Shown: positions 44,373-53,566, numbered from the stretch's first letter. The stretch: 64,000 nucleotides of DNA from Ligilactobacillus pabuli (GCF_022836475.1 NZ_BQXH01000001.1:124001-188000); one strand, 5' to 3'. A program made the numbers and translations. The notes: generated by a model not told the origin, from the sequence alone.

Positions 44373-44829
44373 CTAGAATCTTTCTTTGCAAGCCAAACAT
44401 TTCCTTTTCGTCATCCGGCTGCATGTGATCATAACCGTTCAAGTGCAAGAAACCGTGGACAACTAAAAAGCCTAGTTCTCGTTCTTGTGAATGACCCAAG
44501 TATTCAGCTTGTTCTTTGACCTTGTCAATTGAAACAAAAATGTCACCGATATTCTTCGGAATTTCTAAGGCTAATTCGTCGCTCAAAATAATCGGCAGGT
44601 CTTCGCCATCATCTTCCTCGATTGCAAAACTGATCACATCAGTCGCCTTATCTACTCCGCGGTATTCTTTATTGATCGCATGAATTTTTTCATTATCAAC
44701 CAAAGTCACTGACATTTCAGTATTATCAGGCAATTCAATATATTTACCAGCATAGTCTAATAACTGTTCAATTAAAGTCAGCCATTCTTGGGATACTTTT
44801 TTTGTTTCATCAAATATTTCTAGATCCAT
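44350..44829 (-). CDS. ybeY: Endoribonuclease YbeY (16S rRNA maturation)
   Basis: 159 residues. The metalloprotease-like zinc motif HGFLHLNGYDH (His, His, His) near residue 125 is the family signature. Upstream blocks are VTLVDNEKIHAINKEYRGVDKATDVISFA. It takes part in 16S rRNA 3' end processing and ribosome quality control. It lies 32 bases after phoH and overlaps dgkA, forming a phoH-ybeY-dgkA-era operon. Confidence 0.96.
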   Translation of the reverse strand: MDLEIFDETKKVSQEWLTLIEQLLDYAGKYIELPDNTEMSVTLVDNEKIHAINKEYRGVDKATDVISFAIEEDDGEDLPIILSDELALEIPKNIGDIFVSIDKVKEQAEYLGHSQERELGFLVVHGFLHLNGYDHMQPDDEKEMFGLQRKILDAYGLKR

Positions 44830-44861
44830 AAATTAACTAATCCTCGTTTTTTCTAAAATTT

Positions 44862-45842
44862 TTATTGTGGTAATTTAGCAGCTACTTTTTCATAAGCAGC
44901 AACGATTTCTGACACGACTGGATGCCGAACAACTTCTGTGTCCGAGAATTCGACAAATTCAATATGCGGCAAGCCTTGCAGCACCTTACGTGCGTCAACT
45001 AAACCACTTTCCTGGTGCCCTTTTGGTAAATCAATTTGACTAATATCACCATTGACCACCATTTTTGAGCCAAAGCCTAAACGAGTTAAAAACATTTTCA
45101 TTTGAGCCCGTGTTGTATTTTGAGCCTCATCCAAAATCACAAATGCGTTTTCCAACGTTCGCCCACGCATATAAGCCAATGGTGCAATTTCGATCACACC
45201 GCGCTCAATCAATCTTTCAGTGTGTTCAGCACCTAAAATCGCATATAAAGCATCATAAATTGGTCGTAAATATGGATCAACTTTTTCCTTCAAGTCCCCA
45301 GGTAAAAATCCTAAGGACTCACCAGCTTCAACAGCTGGTCGGGTTAAAATCAGGCGTTCCACTTCTTTTTTCTTTAGTGCTGCCACCGCCATTACCACGG
45401 CTAAAAATGTTTTCCCGGTTCCGGCTGGACCAATCCCAAACGTTAGGTCTGAAGTTTTAATGGCATGAACATAACGTCGTTGCCCATAATTTTTAACACG
45501 GACTGGCCGGCCATGATTATCCTTGATCAAAGTTTCTCGATACAACTCTTTAAAGTCCGCTAAGGTCCCATTTTTAGCCATCGTTACGGCTGAAACAACG
45601 TCACTTTCTGCAATTTTTACCCCTTGTTCAATTAAATCTGCCAGGTTTTTCAAAACATTGATTGCTTGAGCGGTACTCTGGTTTTCGCCCTCAAACTTGA
45701 TTTCCTCACCAAATGGTTTAATTACAACATTGAGGCTTTCTTCAATCAGTTTCAGATAAGTATCATTCACACCAAATAAAATTGCTTGAACATTTGGCTT
45801 GGTGATTCGCAGTTCTTTTTCAACAACTTGTTTTTCTGACAA
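44862..45842 (-). CDS. phoH: PhoH-like ATPase
   Basis: 326 residues. Walker A GIGPAGTGKTFLAVVMA at about 133-149 and Walker B FVILDEAQNTT near 240 belong to the PhoH family; an N-terminal KH-like RNA-binding part (about 20-90) is typical of the YbeY-associated branch. It is thought to act on RNA, possibly as a helicase, with YbeY. The start is TTG 45842 with AGGAGA seven bases upstream. It leads the operon behind its own promoter. Confidence 0.95.
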   Translation of the reverse strand: MSEKQVVEKELRITKPNVQAILFGVNDTYLKLIEESLNVVIKPFGEEIKFEGENQSTAQAINVLKNLADLIEQGVKIAESDVVSAVTMAKNGTLADFKELYRETLIKDNHGRPVRVKNYGQRRYVHAIKTSDLTFGIGPAGTGKTFLAVVMAVAALKKKEVERLILTRPAVEAGESLGFLPGDLKEKVDPYLRPIYDALYAILGAEHTERLIERGVIEIAPLAYMRGRTLENAFVILDEAQNTTRAQMKMFLTRLGFGSKMVVNGDISQIDLPKGHQESGLVDARKVLQGLPHIEFVEFSDTEVVRHPVVSEIVAAYEKVAAKLPQ

Positions 45843-45879
45843 TTGAAGGTCTCCTTTAATTTCGTAGTTAGCTACTCTA

Positions 45880-45908
45880 AATATAGCTTATCGCTTAGGT
45901 TTTTACAA
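45880..45908 (-). promoter_or_regulatory. Promoter of phoH-ybeY-dgkA-era
   Basis: Minus strand: TTGTAA, 17-base spacer, TATATT, about 37 bases before the TTG start of phoH and downstream of the yqeY terminator. Confidence 0.6.
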
Positions 45909-45941
45909 GTCAGGCTAAATCAAAACCAACTTTTTAAATCA

Positions 45942-45971
45942 ATAAAAAAGTCCGACCCGAAAGTCGAACTT
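45942..45971 (-). terminator. Terminator after yqeY
   Basis: Minus strand: AAGTTCGAC pairs with GTCGGACTT around a 6-base loop, followed by TTTTATT, right after the yqeY stop. Confidence 0.85.
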
Positions 45972-45977
45972 CTTTGT

Positions 45978-46424
45978 TTATTTAGAAAGTAACTCTTTAA
46001 CTGTTGAGTTAACGAGTTTACCATCAGCTTGCCCTTTGACTTTAGGCATCACGGCGCCCATGACTTTACCAAAATCACTAGTTGATTCAGCATGGACTTC
46101 TGCAATCGTTGTTGCAACAATTTGTTGAACTTCATCTGCGCTAAGTTGAGTAGGCATATAGCTTTCAACGATTTTGATTTCATTCTCTAATTGAGCAACC
46201 GTCTCAGGACGATCAGCTGCTTTAAATTCAGCTAAGGAATCTTTTCGTTGTTTAAGCTCATGCGACAAAACTGAAACTTCTTCGTCTGGGTTTAAATCGC
46301 GACCCAAATTAATTTTTTCATTTGTCGCTGCAGCCTTCAGCATCCGGACAGTACTTAATTTTTCCTTATCCTTGGCTTTCATGGCTGTAATCATATCTTT
46401 TTGCAGTGTATCTAGTAAACTCAA
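45978..46424 (-). CDS. yqeY: GatB/YqeY domain protein
   Basis: 148 residues. An N-terminal helical domain (LLDTLQKDMITAMKAKDKEKLSTVRMLKAAATNEKI) and a C-terminal domain like the tail of GatB (FGKVMGAVMPKVKGQADGKLVNSTVKELL). In tRNA amidotransferases this fold contacts tRNA; the free YqeY role is not settled. The start is TTG 46424 with GGGGG eight bases upstream. It follows rpsU by 21 bases, a conserved pair in Firmicutes. Confidence 0.94.
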   Translation of the reverse strand: MSLLDTLQKDMITAMKAKDKEKLSTVRMLKAAATNEKINLGRDLNPDEEVSVLSHELKQRKDSLAEFKAADRPETVAQLENEIKIVESYMPTQLSADEVQQIVATTIAEVHAESTSDFGKVMGAVMPKVKGQADGKLVNSTVKELLSK

Positions 46425-46445
46425 TCCATCTGCCCCCTTAGGACT

Positions 46446-46631
46446 TTAGAAACGACGTTTGTTTTTACGTTTTCTAGCTGCTTCAGATTTTTTCTTACGC
46501 TTAACACTTGGCTTCTCGTAGAATTCACGTTTCCGGTATTCTTGCAATGTACCTGTTTTGGAAACGGTACGTTTGAAGCGACGAAGAGCGTCATCAAGTG
46601 ATTCGTTTTTACGAACGACTGTTTTTGACAT
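46446..46631 (-). CDS. rpsU: 30S ribosomal protein S21
   Basis: 61 residues, very basic. Family pattern: [47 protein letters not shown]21 sits near the anti-Shine-Dalgarno region of 16S rRNA and aids initiation. GGAGGGAGG lies about 8 bases before ATG 46631, and homology starts there; the longer open frame upstream is not translated. A strong promoter stands 80 bases upstream. Confidence 0.98.
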   Translation of the reverse strand: MSKTVVRKNESLDDALRRFKRTVSKTGTLQEYRKREFYEKPSVKRKKKSEAARKRKNKRRF

Positions 46632-46709
46632 GATGTTTTCCCTCCCTCCGAGCTTAAAGTGTAACCGTATAAATTGCATAAACAAACACAAACTTAACAG
46701 TTCCTTATT

Positions 46710-46738
46710 ATTATACATAAACATAAAATACGCGTCAA
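46710..46738 (-). promoter_or_regulatory. rpsU-yqeY promoter
   Basis: Minus strand: TTGACG (46733-46738), 17-base spacer, TATAAT (46710-46715). Eleven of twelve consensus bases, the strongest promoter in the window. Confidence 0.85.
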
Positions 46739-46928
46739 TACGTGTTTTGCTTCATTTGAAAATTTTCACGATTTAATTGGCAATATTTGCGAAATAATTG
46801 ATTTTTAGGTCATTTTTTCGTAGTTATTAGCTTAAATTTGATTCACATACCACATTTTTAACGGACCAATTCATAAACTGTTCTCATTTTTCTCAACCTT
46901 CTGAGTTTTAATCTACTAACATTCCAGT

Positions 46929-46934
46929 TATAAT
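46929..46934 (+). promoter_or_regulatory. -10 of the yqfL promoter
   Basis: TATAAT, about 67 bases before the yqfL ATG. The -35 at 17 bases (TTTTAA) is poor, so an activator or a different start is possible. Confidence 0.45.
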
Positions 46935-47000
46935 TACTGTAAGAAGTGCGACAAATAATGCTTGTCTCTCCAACTAACAGCAAATTAGGAGGAATTATTT

Positions 47001-47828
47001 ATGCCCGATAATAAAAAAGTGACAGTTTTCGTGATCTCAGATTCAATTGGTGAAACCGCCTATAACTTGGTTCAAGCCGCTATCGTTCAATTTCCTGAAA
47101 TTGATTTTGACGTTCAACAGTATCCACTAGTTAAAACGTCCTCTCTGCTCAGCGGGATTTTGAAGCGTGCTAAACGTGCGGATGCAATGATCGTCCACAC
47201 CCTGGTTTTAAAAGAACTTTATCAACAGATCACTGAGTTTTGCGAAGAAAACTCATTACCTTGTGTTGGTGCTTTAGACCGCTTATTAGGGATGTTTGAA
47301 AAGCGAACCAACGTTGCTCCACGGTTAGAAGCCGGCATGAATCACCATACTGACCAAGACTACTTCAAGCGGATCGAATGTATGGAGTTTGCCGTAACTT
47401 ATGACGATGGCAAGGATCCAAGCGGCTTCATGCACGCCGACATTGTCTTATTAGGTGTCTCACGGACCTCTAAAACACCCCTTTCCCTTTATTTAGCCAA
47501 TAAGGGCTATAAAGTTGCGAATTTACCGCTGGTTCCTAAAACTAAGCTTCCCGATGAGTTATTTGAAATTGACCGTTCCAAGATTTTTGGTTTAACTAAT
47601 AATCCTGAAATTTTAAATTCAATTCGTCGGCAAAGAATGGTTGCCTACGGTTTAAACCCTGATTCCCACTATTCAAACCTAGACAATATCAACAGTGAAT
47701 TAAACTTTGCACAGGAACTGTACCGAAAGTTAGGCTGCTTAGTGATCAATACCGCTAATAAATCGATTGAAGAGACCGCCACTTTAATTATGGAAAGTTT
47801 AAGTGAAAATCAAAATCCAACCGTTTAA
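47001..47828 (+). CDS. yqfL: Bifunctional kinase/pyrophosphorylase regulator of PEP-utilising enzymes (DUF299)
   Basis: 275 residues. The family regulates pyruvate phosphate dikinase or PEP synthase by ADP-dependent phosphorylation and phosphate-dependent dephosphorylation of a Thr. Visible marks: VFVISDSIGETAYNLVQAA at the start, the P-loop GVSRTSKTPLSLYLANKGYKVANLPLVP near 153-180, and a conserved ending with RKLGCLVINTANKSIEETATLI. AGGAGG precedes ATG 47001. In Bacillus yqfL lies between glyS and dnaG; here it stands alone, inverted, upstream of rpsU. No target gene is in the window. Confidence 0.92.
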   Translation: MPDNKKVTVFVISDSIGETAYNLVQAAIVQFPEIDFDVQQYPLVKTSSLLSGILKRAKRADAMIVHTLVLKELYQQITEFCEENSLPCVGALDRLLGMFEKRTNVAPRLEAGMNHHTDQDYFKRIECMEFAVTYDDGKDPSGFMHADIVLLGVSRTSKTPLSLYLANKGYKVANLPLVPKTKLPDELFEIDRSKIFGLTNNPEILNSIRRQRMVAYGLNPDSHYSNLDNINSELNFAQELYRKLGCLVINTANKSIEETATLIMESLSENQNPTV

Positions 47829-47850
47829 CCAAAAAATTATTCTTAAAAAT

Positions 47851-47901
47851 AAAAATCGCGCTAAAATGACAGATAGTTACTGCCATTTTAGCGCGATTTT
47901 T
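47851..47901. terminator. Strong terminator between convergent yqfL and the oxidoreductase gene
   Basis: AAAAATCGCGCTAAAATG pairs perfectly over 18 bases with its complement at 47884-47901 around a 15-base loop; A and T runs at the stem ends allow action on both strands. Confidence 0.9.
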
Positions 47902-47958
47902 ATAATCAACTGGCTACCAGTCATTTGGGTAAGAATCACTAGTTGCTTTCGGATTTTT

Positions 47959-49296
47959 TTAAAGCCCCGCAAATAAATCATTAAAAGCTTCAGCCATCGT
48001 TGGGTGGGTATAGATTTGATCCCGCAACCCTTCTGCTGGAATGTGATATTGCATTGCCAAGCTGATGAGATTAATTACTTCATAAGACTCCTCAGCATAA
48101 ATTGTTGCACCAAGGATTTGGTGATCAGTCGCAGCAACTAGTACTTTGTATTGTCCTCGCGTTTCATGCAAAACTTGTGACTTAGGGATACCAGCGGTTT
48201 GCATCTGGTAAACCTCATAAGCAATCCCTGCTTCTTTCAGCTGGGCTTCTGTTTGTCCAACACTACTAAAGGCCGGTCTTAAGAAAATTGAACTTGCATG
48301 GACGGGACGATTTTGCTTACTACGAGTCTGATTGCCAAAGAGCTGATTGTCCACGATGCGCCAATCATCTAAGGAAATGTAGGTGAATTGCGGACCACCA
48401 GCCACATCTCCGAGCGCCCAGATTCCACTAACATTAGTTTGCAAAAATTGATCAACCACTATTTCACCCTGGTTGCCAATTTGTAGATCAGTGCGTTCTA
48501 GATGTAAATCAGCAATGTTGGGTGTTCTTCCTGTAGCGACTAATAAAGCATCTGCTGATATTTCTTGCTGACCACTGGCAGTTTGGACTTGTAACGATAA
48601 AGCTCCGTCTTGCGCTGCCACTTCTGTCAATTCACTGGCTAAATAAAAATTAACTCCATCTTCAATCAAATCTTGTTGTGCTTGTGCAGCTGCTTCTGGT
48701 TCAGCGGCTGGTAAAATGTGGGACTGTTTACCAATCACAGTTACTGCACTGCCAAAGTTAGCGTACATCGATGCAAACTCTAGTCCTATCGGTCCACTCC
48801 CTAAAATTGCTAAACGTGGAATTTGAGTAGTTTGATCCAACAAAGTTTTTGAAGTAAAGACTCGTGGACTATTTTCACGAATCCCGCGAATCTCGGGTAG
48901 AATTGGCGTAGAACCAGTATTGATAAAGATTCGGTCAGCCGTCAATTGTTCCTCGCCCGATTCATCAGTGACCTTTAGTGTGTGGTTGTCTAAAAACTCA
49001 GCCTGGGCATTTAAAACTTGAGCAGTGGGCTGATCAGCGACTTTATGAAAATTTTTCTGGCGCAATTTTTCCACCATTTGTGTTTTCTGTGTTAGAGCTG
49101 CTGAATAGCTCATACCTTTTTGTGCACTAGTAATGAGGTTCTTGGTCGGCAAACAAGCAACATTAATGCAGGTTCCACCATACATTTCAGCGTCCTTTTC
49201 AATCACTAACACTTCTTCGCCGTGTTTAGCAAAACTACCAGCTAGCGTTTTGCCTGCTTTTCCAAAACCAACGATAATATTCTGATAATGCTTCAT
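47959..49296 (-). CDS. FAD-dependent pyridine nucleotide-disulfide oxidoreductase (RclA/Har-like)
   Basis: About 445 residues. FAD motif VGFGKAGKTLAGS at the start, redox Cys pair in GGTCINVACLPTKN near residue 43, NAD(P)H motif ILGSGPIGLEFASMYANFGS, second FAD block GIWALGDVAGGPQFTY, and a dimerisation domain ending THPTMAEAFNDL with the catalytic His-Glu pair. The CINVAC spacing fits the RclA and hypothiocyanous acid reductase branch more than lipoamide dehydrogenase (which usually has GC). An oxidant-defence role is inferred. GGAAGG eight bases before ATG 49296 sets the start. It is a single gene with its own promoter. Confidence 0.82.
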   Translation of the reverse strand: MKHYQNIIVGFGKAGKTLAGSFAKHGEEVLVIEKDAEMYGGTCINVACLPTKNLITSAQKGMSYSAALTQKTQMVEKLRQKNFHKVADQPTAQVLNAQAEFLDNHTLKVTDESGEEQLTADRIFINTGSTPILPEIRGIRENSPRVFTSKTLLDQTTQIPRLAILGSGPIGLEFASMYANFGSAVTVIGKQSHILPAAEPEAAAQAQQDLIEDGVNFYLASELTEVAAQDGALSLQVQTASGQQEISADALLVATGRTPNIADLHLERTDLQIGNQGEIVVDQFLQTNVSGIWALGDVAGGPQFTYISLDDWRIVDNQLFGNQTRSKQNRPVHASSIFLRPAFSSVGQTEAQLKEAGIAYEVYQMQTAGIPKSQVLHETRGQYKVLVAATDHQILGATIYAEESYEVINLISLAMQYHIPAEGLRDQIYTHPTMAEAFNDLFAGL

Positions 49297-49367
49297 GTTA
49301 ATTTCCTTCCTAAGTGGGCACAATTTACGAGCAAAATTTCCAAGTCTCGCTGTGCCACTTACTTACT

Positions 49368-49396
49368 ATTATATAATTAAAGTCATCCATGGACAA
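49368..49396 (-). promoter_or_regulatory. Promoter of the disulfide oxidoreductase gene
   Basis: Minus strand: TTGTCC (49391-49396), 17-base spacer, TATAAT (49368-49373), about 72 bases before the start. Confidence 0.6.
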
Positions 49397-49448
49397 CTCA
49401 ACCGCTCAAATTCATGTATATTAGTTCGCTCACCCAGTAAATTCAACT

Positions 49449-49498
49449 AAAAAAAGGATCCGTTTGAGCTTCCTTTAATCAAGAACTCAAACAGATCC
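49449..49498 (-). terminator. Terminator after the TagB/TagF-like gene
   Basis: Minus strand: GGATCTGTTTGAG pairs with CTCAAACGGATCC around a 17-base loop, followed by seven T. Confidence 0.85.
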
Positions 49499-49514
49499 AG
49501 ATGCTAATTATCAG

Positions 49515-50687
49515 TTAATTACCATAAAAATAATTTTCAATCACTCTTTGAACTGCATGCCCATCATTGGCCGTATTCCACAGCTCATTAAAAGTACTAA
49601 AATCGCTGCTTGTCAACGGTTGTAAAAGTTGTTCTTCTAACTGATCAGCTGTTTTAACCAGTCGGCCTGGCAACCATTCGCTAAAGTCTTGTTGAACCCC
49701 AACGACTTGGGAGTAATTTTCAAAATCATAACAATAGAAAATAATTTGCTGCGCATTTTCTAACAAACTATAATCAAAAATCACTGAAGAATAGTCAGTG
49801 ACCAAGCGTTGAGTAATGAGCAATAAATCATTGGTCGAAAAATCATCGACCCAGACCACATGCGGCAAACTTAACTTTTTGAGTTCGGCCGCTTTTTCTT
49901 TAACATGTGGATGTAATTTCATGACGACCACTTGTTTTTGATTCAAGTGAGCCAACATCTCCGTAAAGTCGGCTGGCAAATCAAAATAGATTTCACCAGT
50001 CGCGGTTTCCCGGTATGTTGGTGCATATAAAATAATTTCTTTATCTTGTAATTCAGGATGTTGCTGCAAAATTTGCTTTCTTTTATGGGCTTTTTTCTCC
50101 TTAGCAAATAACAAATCAGTGCGGGGATAGCCTAAAACTTGCATTTTTTCCATTGATTGGTGGTAACTATTACAAAAAACTTCCGCCATTTGCGTCGAAC
50201 CAACCACAAAATCATCGAACTGATCATAAACTTTTTGGAACCGATTCTTATCTCCGGTTGAGCGGTCTTTTGTCCGCGGTTCTTCCCAGCCAAAAGTTTT
50301 AACTGCTCCATTAGCGTGCCAGAGCTGGATCACTCGTGTTTGTTCTTTATTAAAGACACATCCGCCTAGAAAAGCATAATAATTATCAGCAAAAACTAAG
50401 CGAGCCTGTAAAACTACCTTTAACTGATGGATCAAAAAAAATCCTCCGTCAGAAAACTGGCTGCAAGTAATACCGTGTTCTCGCAACTGTTTTGCACTCG
50501 CTTGACAATTTGGCCGATACAAAACGGTTAAGCGGCCCCCTGGTTCCTGACGCACTCGCCTGGCTAAACGAATAATAAAGTCCTCATTTCCGGCAAAGCT
50601 TAATAAATAAACCACTCCACTGGTCTGCTTCTTAGAAATCAACCGTGAACAAAACATGATCAGCCACAAATAAATTGTTTTAAACAT
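49515..50687 (-). CDS. CDP-glycerol glycerophosphotransferase family protein (TagB/TagF-like)
   Basis: 390 residues. The first 20 residues are hydrophobic and probably bind the membrane. The catalytic domain has IQLWHANGAVKTFGWE, LGYPRTDLL, ILYAPTYRE, MKLHPHV and VTDYSSVIFDYSLL, the blocks of teichoic acid polyglycerol-phosphate polymerases and primases. At this length it lacks the long N-terminal part of TagF and resembles TagB-type primases. No other teichoic acid genes are adjacent, so the polymer it serves is not known. It follows the YitT gene by 23 bases, probably in one transcript. Confidence 0.85.
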   Translation of the reverse strand: MFKTIYLWLIMFCSRLISKKQTSGVVYLLSFAGNEDFIIRLARRVRQEPGGRLTVLYRPNCQASAKQLREHGITCSQFSDGGFFLIHQLKVVLQARLVFADNYYAFLGGCVFNKEQTRVIQLWHANGAVKTFGWEEPRTKDRSTGDKNRFQKVYDQFDDFVVGSTQMAEVFCNSYHQSMEKMQVLGYPRTDLLFAKEKKAHKRKQILQQHPELQDKEIILYAPTYRETATGEIYFDLPADFTEMLAHLNQKQVVVMKLHPHVKEKAAELKKLSLPHVVWVDDFSTNDLLLITQRLVTDYSSVIFDYSLLENAQQIIFYCYDFENYSQVVGVQQDFSEWLPGRLVKTADQLEEQLLQPLTSSDFSTFNELWNTANDGHAVQRVIENYFYGN

Positions 50688-50710
50688 TAAAAAAGTCCCA
50701 TCTCCGATCG

Positions 50711-51583
50711 TTAAAGCTCGGGTTCATAGAAATGACCCATAATATGCACATTTTCCGCAATACTTACGAAAGCATGCGGGTCGGCTTCGTGCATTGCCCG
50801 CTGTAATTCAGGTTGTTCATAACGTGAGATCACGGTAAACAAGATCGTTTTAGCGTCATGTTTATAGGCGCCTTCAGCACCGTGAACGATCGTTACCCCT
50901 CGCCGTAATCTGGTTTGCAATGAATCGATCACACTATTCGGCCGAGAAGTCACGATCATCACCTGCATTTTCTTTTGTCTGGTATAAACCATATCCATGA
51001 CCTTAGCGTTAACTACCAGACCTAACGCAGAGTAAAATGCATAGGGCCAGCCAAACATAAAGCCGGCTGCTAGAACGATCAAAGCGTTAAACAACATATT
51101 GATCGTCCCAATGGATTTTCCGGTGTGCTTTTTGATCACTAATCCTAAAATATCCAGGCCACCGGTTGAGATCCCATTTTTTAGCGCTAATCCTGTCCCA
51201 AAACCATTTACTGCCCCACCAAAAATAGCACAAATGATCGGGTCAGTGGTCAGATCGATCGGATGCATAAATTTGATCATGATACTTGAAAATACAACTG
51301 CGAGAAAAGTAAAAACGGTGAATCTATGGCCAATCTGTCTCCAAGCTAAAACAAACAACGGCACATTTAATGCAAACAACCAAAAAGCTGTTGTCAGCGG
51401 TAACGAATTGTTTTTACAAATCGTAGCTAGTAACTGAGCTAAACCTGTAATTCCCGAAGAATAAATATGTCCAGGAGTCCAAAAAAAGTTCATTGCAATT
51501 GAAACGATGATTCCGTATAAAAACGCCGTTGATGCCCGCATCACATAGGCATGTCTTTTCCAGATCTGTTGCAATTCATCCAT
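50711..51583 (-). CDS. YitT family membrane protein
   Basis: 290 residues. Five or six transmembrane helices cover about 15-200, with the family stretch GGAVNGFGTGLALKNGISTGGLDILGLVI. A soluble C-terminal DUF2179 domain (about 205-285, KMQVMIVTSRPNSVIDSLQTRLRRGVTIVHGAEGAY) follows. YitT proteins are thought to be transporters or sensors; the ligand is unknown. The promoter upstream has an extended -10 and a direct repeat beside the -35. Confidence 0.9.
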   Translation of the reverse strand: MDELQQIWKRHAYVMRASTAFLYGIIVSIAMNFFWTPGHIYSSGITGLAQLLATICKNNSLPLTTAFWLFALNVPLFVLAWRQIGHRFTVFTFLAVVFSSIMIKFMHPIDLTTDPIICAIFGGAVNGFGTGLALKNGISTGGLDILGLVIKKHTGKSIGTINMLFNALIVLAAGFMFGWPYAFYSALGLVVNAKVMDMVYTRQKKMQVMIVTSRPNSVIDSLQTRLRRGVTIVHGAEGAYKHDAKTILFTVISRYEQPELQRAMHEADPHAFVSIAENVHIMGHFYEPEL

Positions 51584-51657
51584 TGATTTATATGTGTTCT
51601 CCTTTTTCGTAAAATTCTTGCTGCTTTTTTATCGAATTCCATTTGATTATACTAAAC

Positions 51658-51686
51658 ATTATACCAATCCAATTTCAGAATACCAA
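51658..51686 (-). promoter_or_regulatory. YitT-gene promoter
   Basis: Minus strand: TTGGTA (51681-51686), 17-base spacer ending TGG, TATAAT (51658-51663): consensus extended -10. A second TATAAT follows 14 bases downstream. Confidence 0.65.
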
Positions 51687-51687
51687 A

Positions 51688-51715
51688 GGTTCTTTACCCC
51701 CGGGTTCTTTACCCC
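51688..51715 (-). repeat. 13-base direct repeat next to the YitT promoter
   Basis: GGGGTAAAGAACC (minus strand) occurs at 51688-51700 and 51703-51715, a 15-base period, ending one base before the -35. The position is that of an activator or repressor site. Confidence 0.55.
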
Positions 51716-51729
51716 AGCAAAAATTTGAT

Positions 51730-51760
51730 TTAAAAAAAGAGCCTCCGTGATAGGAGACTC
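51730..51760 (-). terminator. Terminator after aspS
   Basis: Minus strand: GAGTCTCC pairs with GGAGGCTC (one G-T pair) around a 6-base loop, followed by seven T. Confidence 0.85.
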
Positions 51761-51769
51761 CAAATTGAC

Positions 51770-53560
51770 CTATTCTTCAGGTCGGTTAACTTTCGCATCA
51801 GCAGGGATATCTGTTTGTAAGAACAGTTCACCTAATTGTTTGTCCGAAACAAAACTAGGTGCGTTCGTCAATGGTTCTGCAGCCTTTGAATTCTTCGGAT
51901 ATGCAATGACTTCACGAATATTATTGCGACCAGCCAAGAGCATGGCGAAACGGTCTAAGCCAAGAGCTAAACCACCATGTGGTGGGAAACCATAATCTAA
52001 AGCTTCCATGAACCAGCCAAATTGTTCTTCAGCCTTCTCCTTTGTAAAATCAAGGGCTTTAAACATCTGTTCCTGGATGTCACGGCGGTGAATACGGATC
52101 GAACCGCCACCAAGTTCGTAACCATTCAAGACAATATCATAACTTTGTGCATGACATTGATGTGGATCAGTCTTTAATAATTCCAAATCTTCTTCATTTG
52201 GCATAGTAAATGGATGGTGAGCTGCAATATAGCGTCCAAAGTCTTCACTGTATTCAAATAATGGCCAATCAACGACCCAGATAAAGGCAAAATCACTTTC
52301 ATCGATCATATCCATTTCTTTAGCGATCGAAGTCCGCAAGTAACCCAAGGCATCGGCAACAACTTTAGCTTTATCAGCAACAAACAAAATCAAGTCGCCC
52401 TCATGAGCTTCAACAGCTGCGGTAATACTGTCTGCTTTATCCTTAAAGAATTTAGCAATTGGTCCTTGTAAACCATCAGCAGTAACTTTGACCCAGGCTA
52501 AGCCCTTAGCACCATAGCGCTTGATGTAGTCTTGTTTAGCATCGATCTGTTTCCGTGAATATGCTTGAGCACCATTCGGAACAGCAATGGCTTTAACTTG
52601 GCCGCCATCTGCTAATACAGAGTCAAAAACTTTAAAGCCGGCGTCTGCAACTACAGAAGACATATCATGTAATTCCATGGCAAAACGAATATCCGGCTTA
52701 TCGGAACCGAACCGGTCCATCGCTTCGTTCCATGTGATCCGTGGAATTGGTGTGGTCAAGTCAAAGTCAACGGCTTCTTTCATAACAGCCTTCAAAAGTC
52801 CTTCAGTCATTTCCTGAATTTCTTCTGCCGTCATAAATGATGTTTCTAAATCGATCTGAGTAAATTCAGGTTGACGGTCACCACGTAAATCTTCGTCGCG
52901 GAAGCAACGAGCGATTTGATAGTAGCGATCAAAACCTGCACCCATCAGTAATTGTTTAAATAACTGCGGTGACTGTGGCAAAGCATAAAAATGACCTGGA
53001 TAAACTCGTGATGGTACCAAATAATCCCGAGCACCTTCTGGAGTTGATTTTGTCAGATAAGGCGTTTCGATATCAACAAAGTCATTGCTGTCTAAGTAAC
53101 GGTGAACAGCTTGGGTGATCCGGTTTCTGATCAACAAGCCTCGTTGCATTTCTGGCCGACGCAAGTCCAAATAACGGTACTTCAAACGTAAGTCATCTGA
53201 AGCAGTGATGCCATCTTGAATATCAAACGGCGGTGTTTTAGCCTTATTCAAGACATTGATCTGGTGAACTTCCACTTCAACCTTACCCGTTTTCATCTCT
53301 GGGTTGATCGCACCGTCTGCTCGCGCAACGACTTTCCCAGCAATTTCTAGCACATATTCACTCCGCAAGGTATCGGCAACTTCCAAAGCCTTGGCGTCAA
53401 ATTCTTGACTAAAAACTAACTGGACAATTCCTTTTCTATCTCTTAAATCAATAAAAATTAAGTTCCCTAGGTCTCTTCTTTTTTGGACCCAGCCTTTGAG
53501 GACAACGTCTTGGCCTAAATAAGACTCATCGACCGCTCCTGCATATGTTGTTCTTTTCAT
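51770..53560 (-). CDS. aspS: Aspartyl-tRNA synthetase
   Basis: 596 residues, class II synthetase of bacterial type. Order: N-terminal anticodon OB fold ([32 protein letters not shown]), motif 1 ([20 protein letters not shown]), motif 2 ([20 protein letters not shown]), the bacterial insertion domain (about 290-430), and motif 3 ([15 protein letters not shown]). It follows hisS by 6 bases and is expressed with it from the T-box-controlled promoter. Confidence 0.98.
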   Translation of the reverse strand: MKRTTYAGAVDESYLGQDVVLKGWVQKRRDLGNLIFIDLRDRKGIVQLVFSQEFDAKALEVADTLRSEYVLEIAGKVVARADGAINPEMKTGKVEVEVHQINVLNKAKTPPFDIQDGITASDDLRLKYRYLDLRRPEMQRGLLIRNRITQAVHRYLDSNDFVDIETPYLTKSTPEGARDYLVPSRVYPGHFYALPQSPQLFKQLLMGAGFDRYYQIARCFRDEDLRGDRQPEFTQIDLETSFMTAEEIQEMTEGLLKAVMKEAVDFDLTTPIPRITWNEAMDRFGSDKPDIRFAMELHDMSSVVADAGFKVFDSVLADGGQVKAIAVPNGAQAYSRKQIDAKQDYIKRYGAKGLAWVKVTADGLQGPIAKFFKDKADSITAAVEAHEGDLILFVADKAKVVADALGYLRTSIAKEMDMIDESDFAFIWVVDWPLFEYSEDFGRYIAAHHPFTMPNEEDLELLKTDPHQCHAQSYDIVLNGYELGGGSIRIHRRDIQEQMFKALDFTKEKAEEQFGWFMEALDYGFPPHGGLALGLDRFAMLLAGRNNIREVIAYPKNSKAAEPLTNAPSFVSDKQLGELFLQTDIPADAKVNRPEE

Positions 53561-53566
53561 GAGTAA

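Larger units (their letters stand above)
46632..47000. other. 369-base divergent spacer between rpsU and yqfL
   Basis: It contains the near-consensus rpsU promoter on the minus strand and a TATAAT for yqfL on the plus strand. The AT-rich middle (46770-46920) shows no ORF, hairpin or repeat that I can support. Confidence 0.6.
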
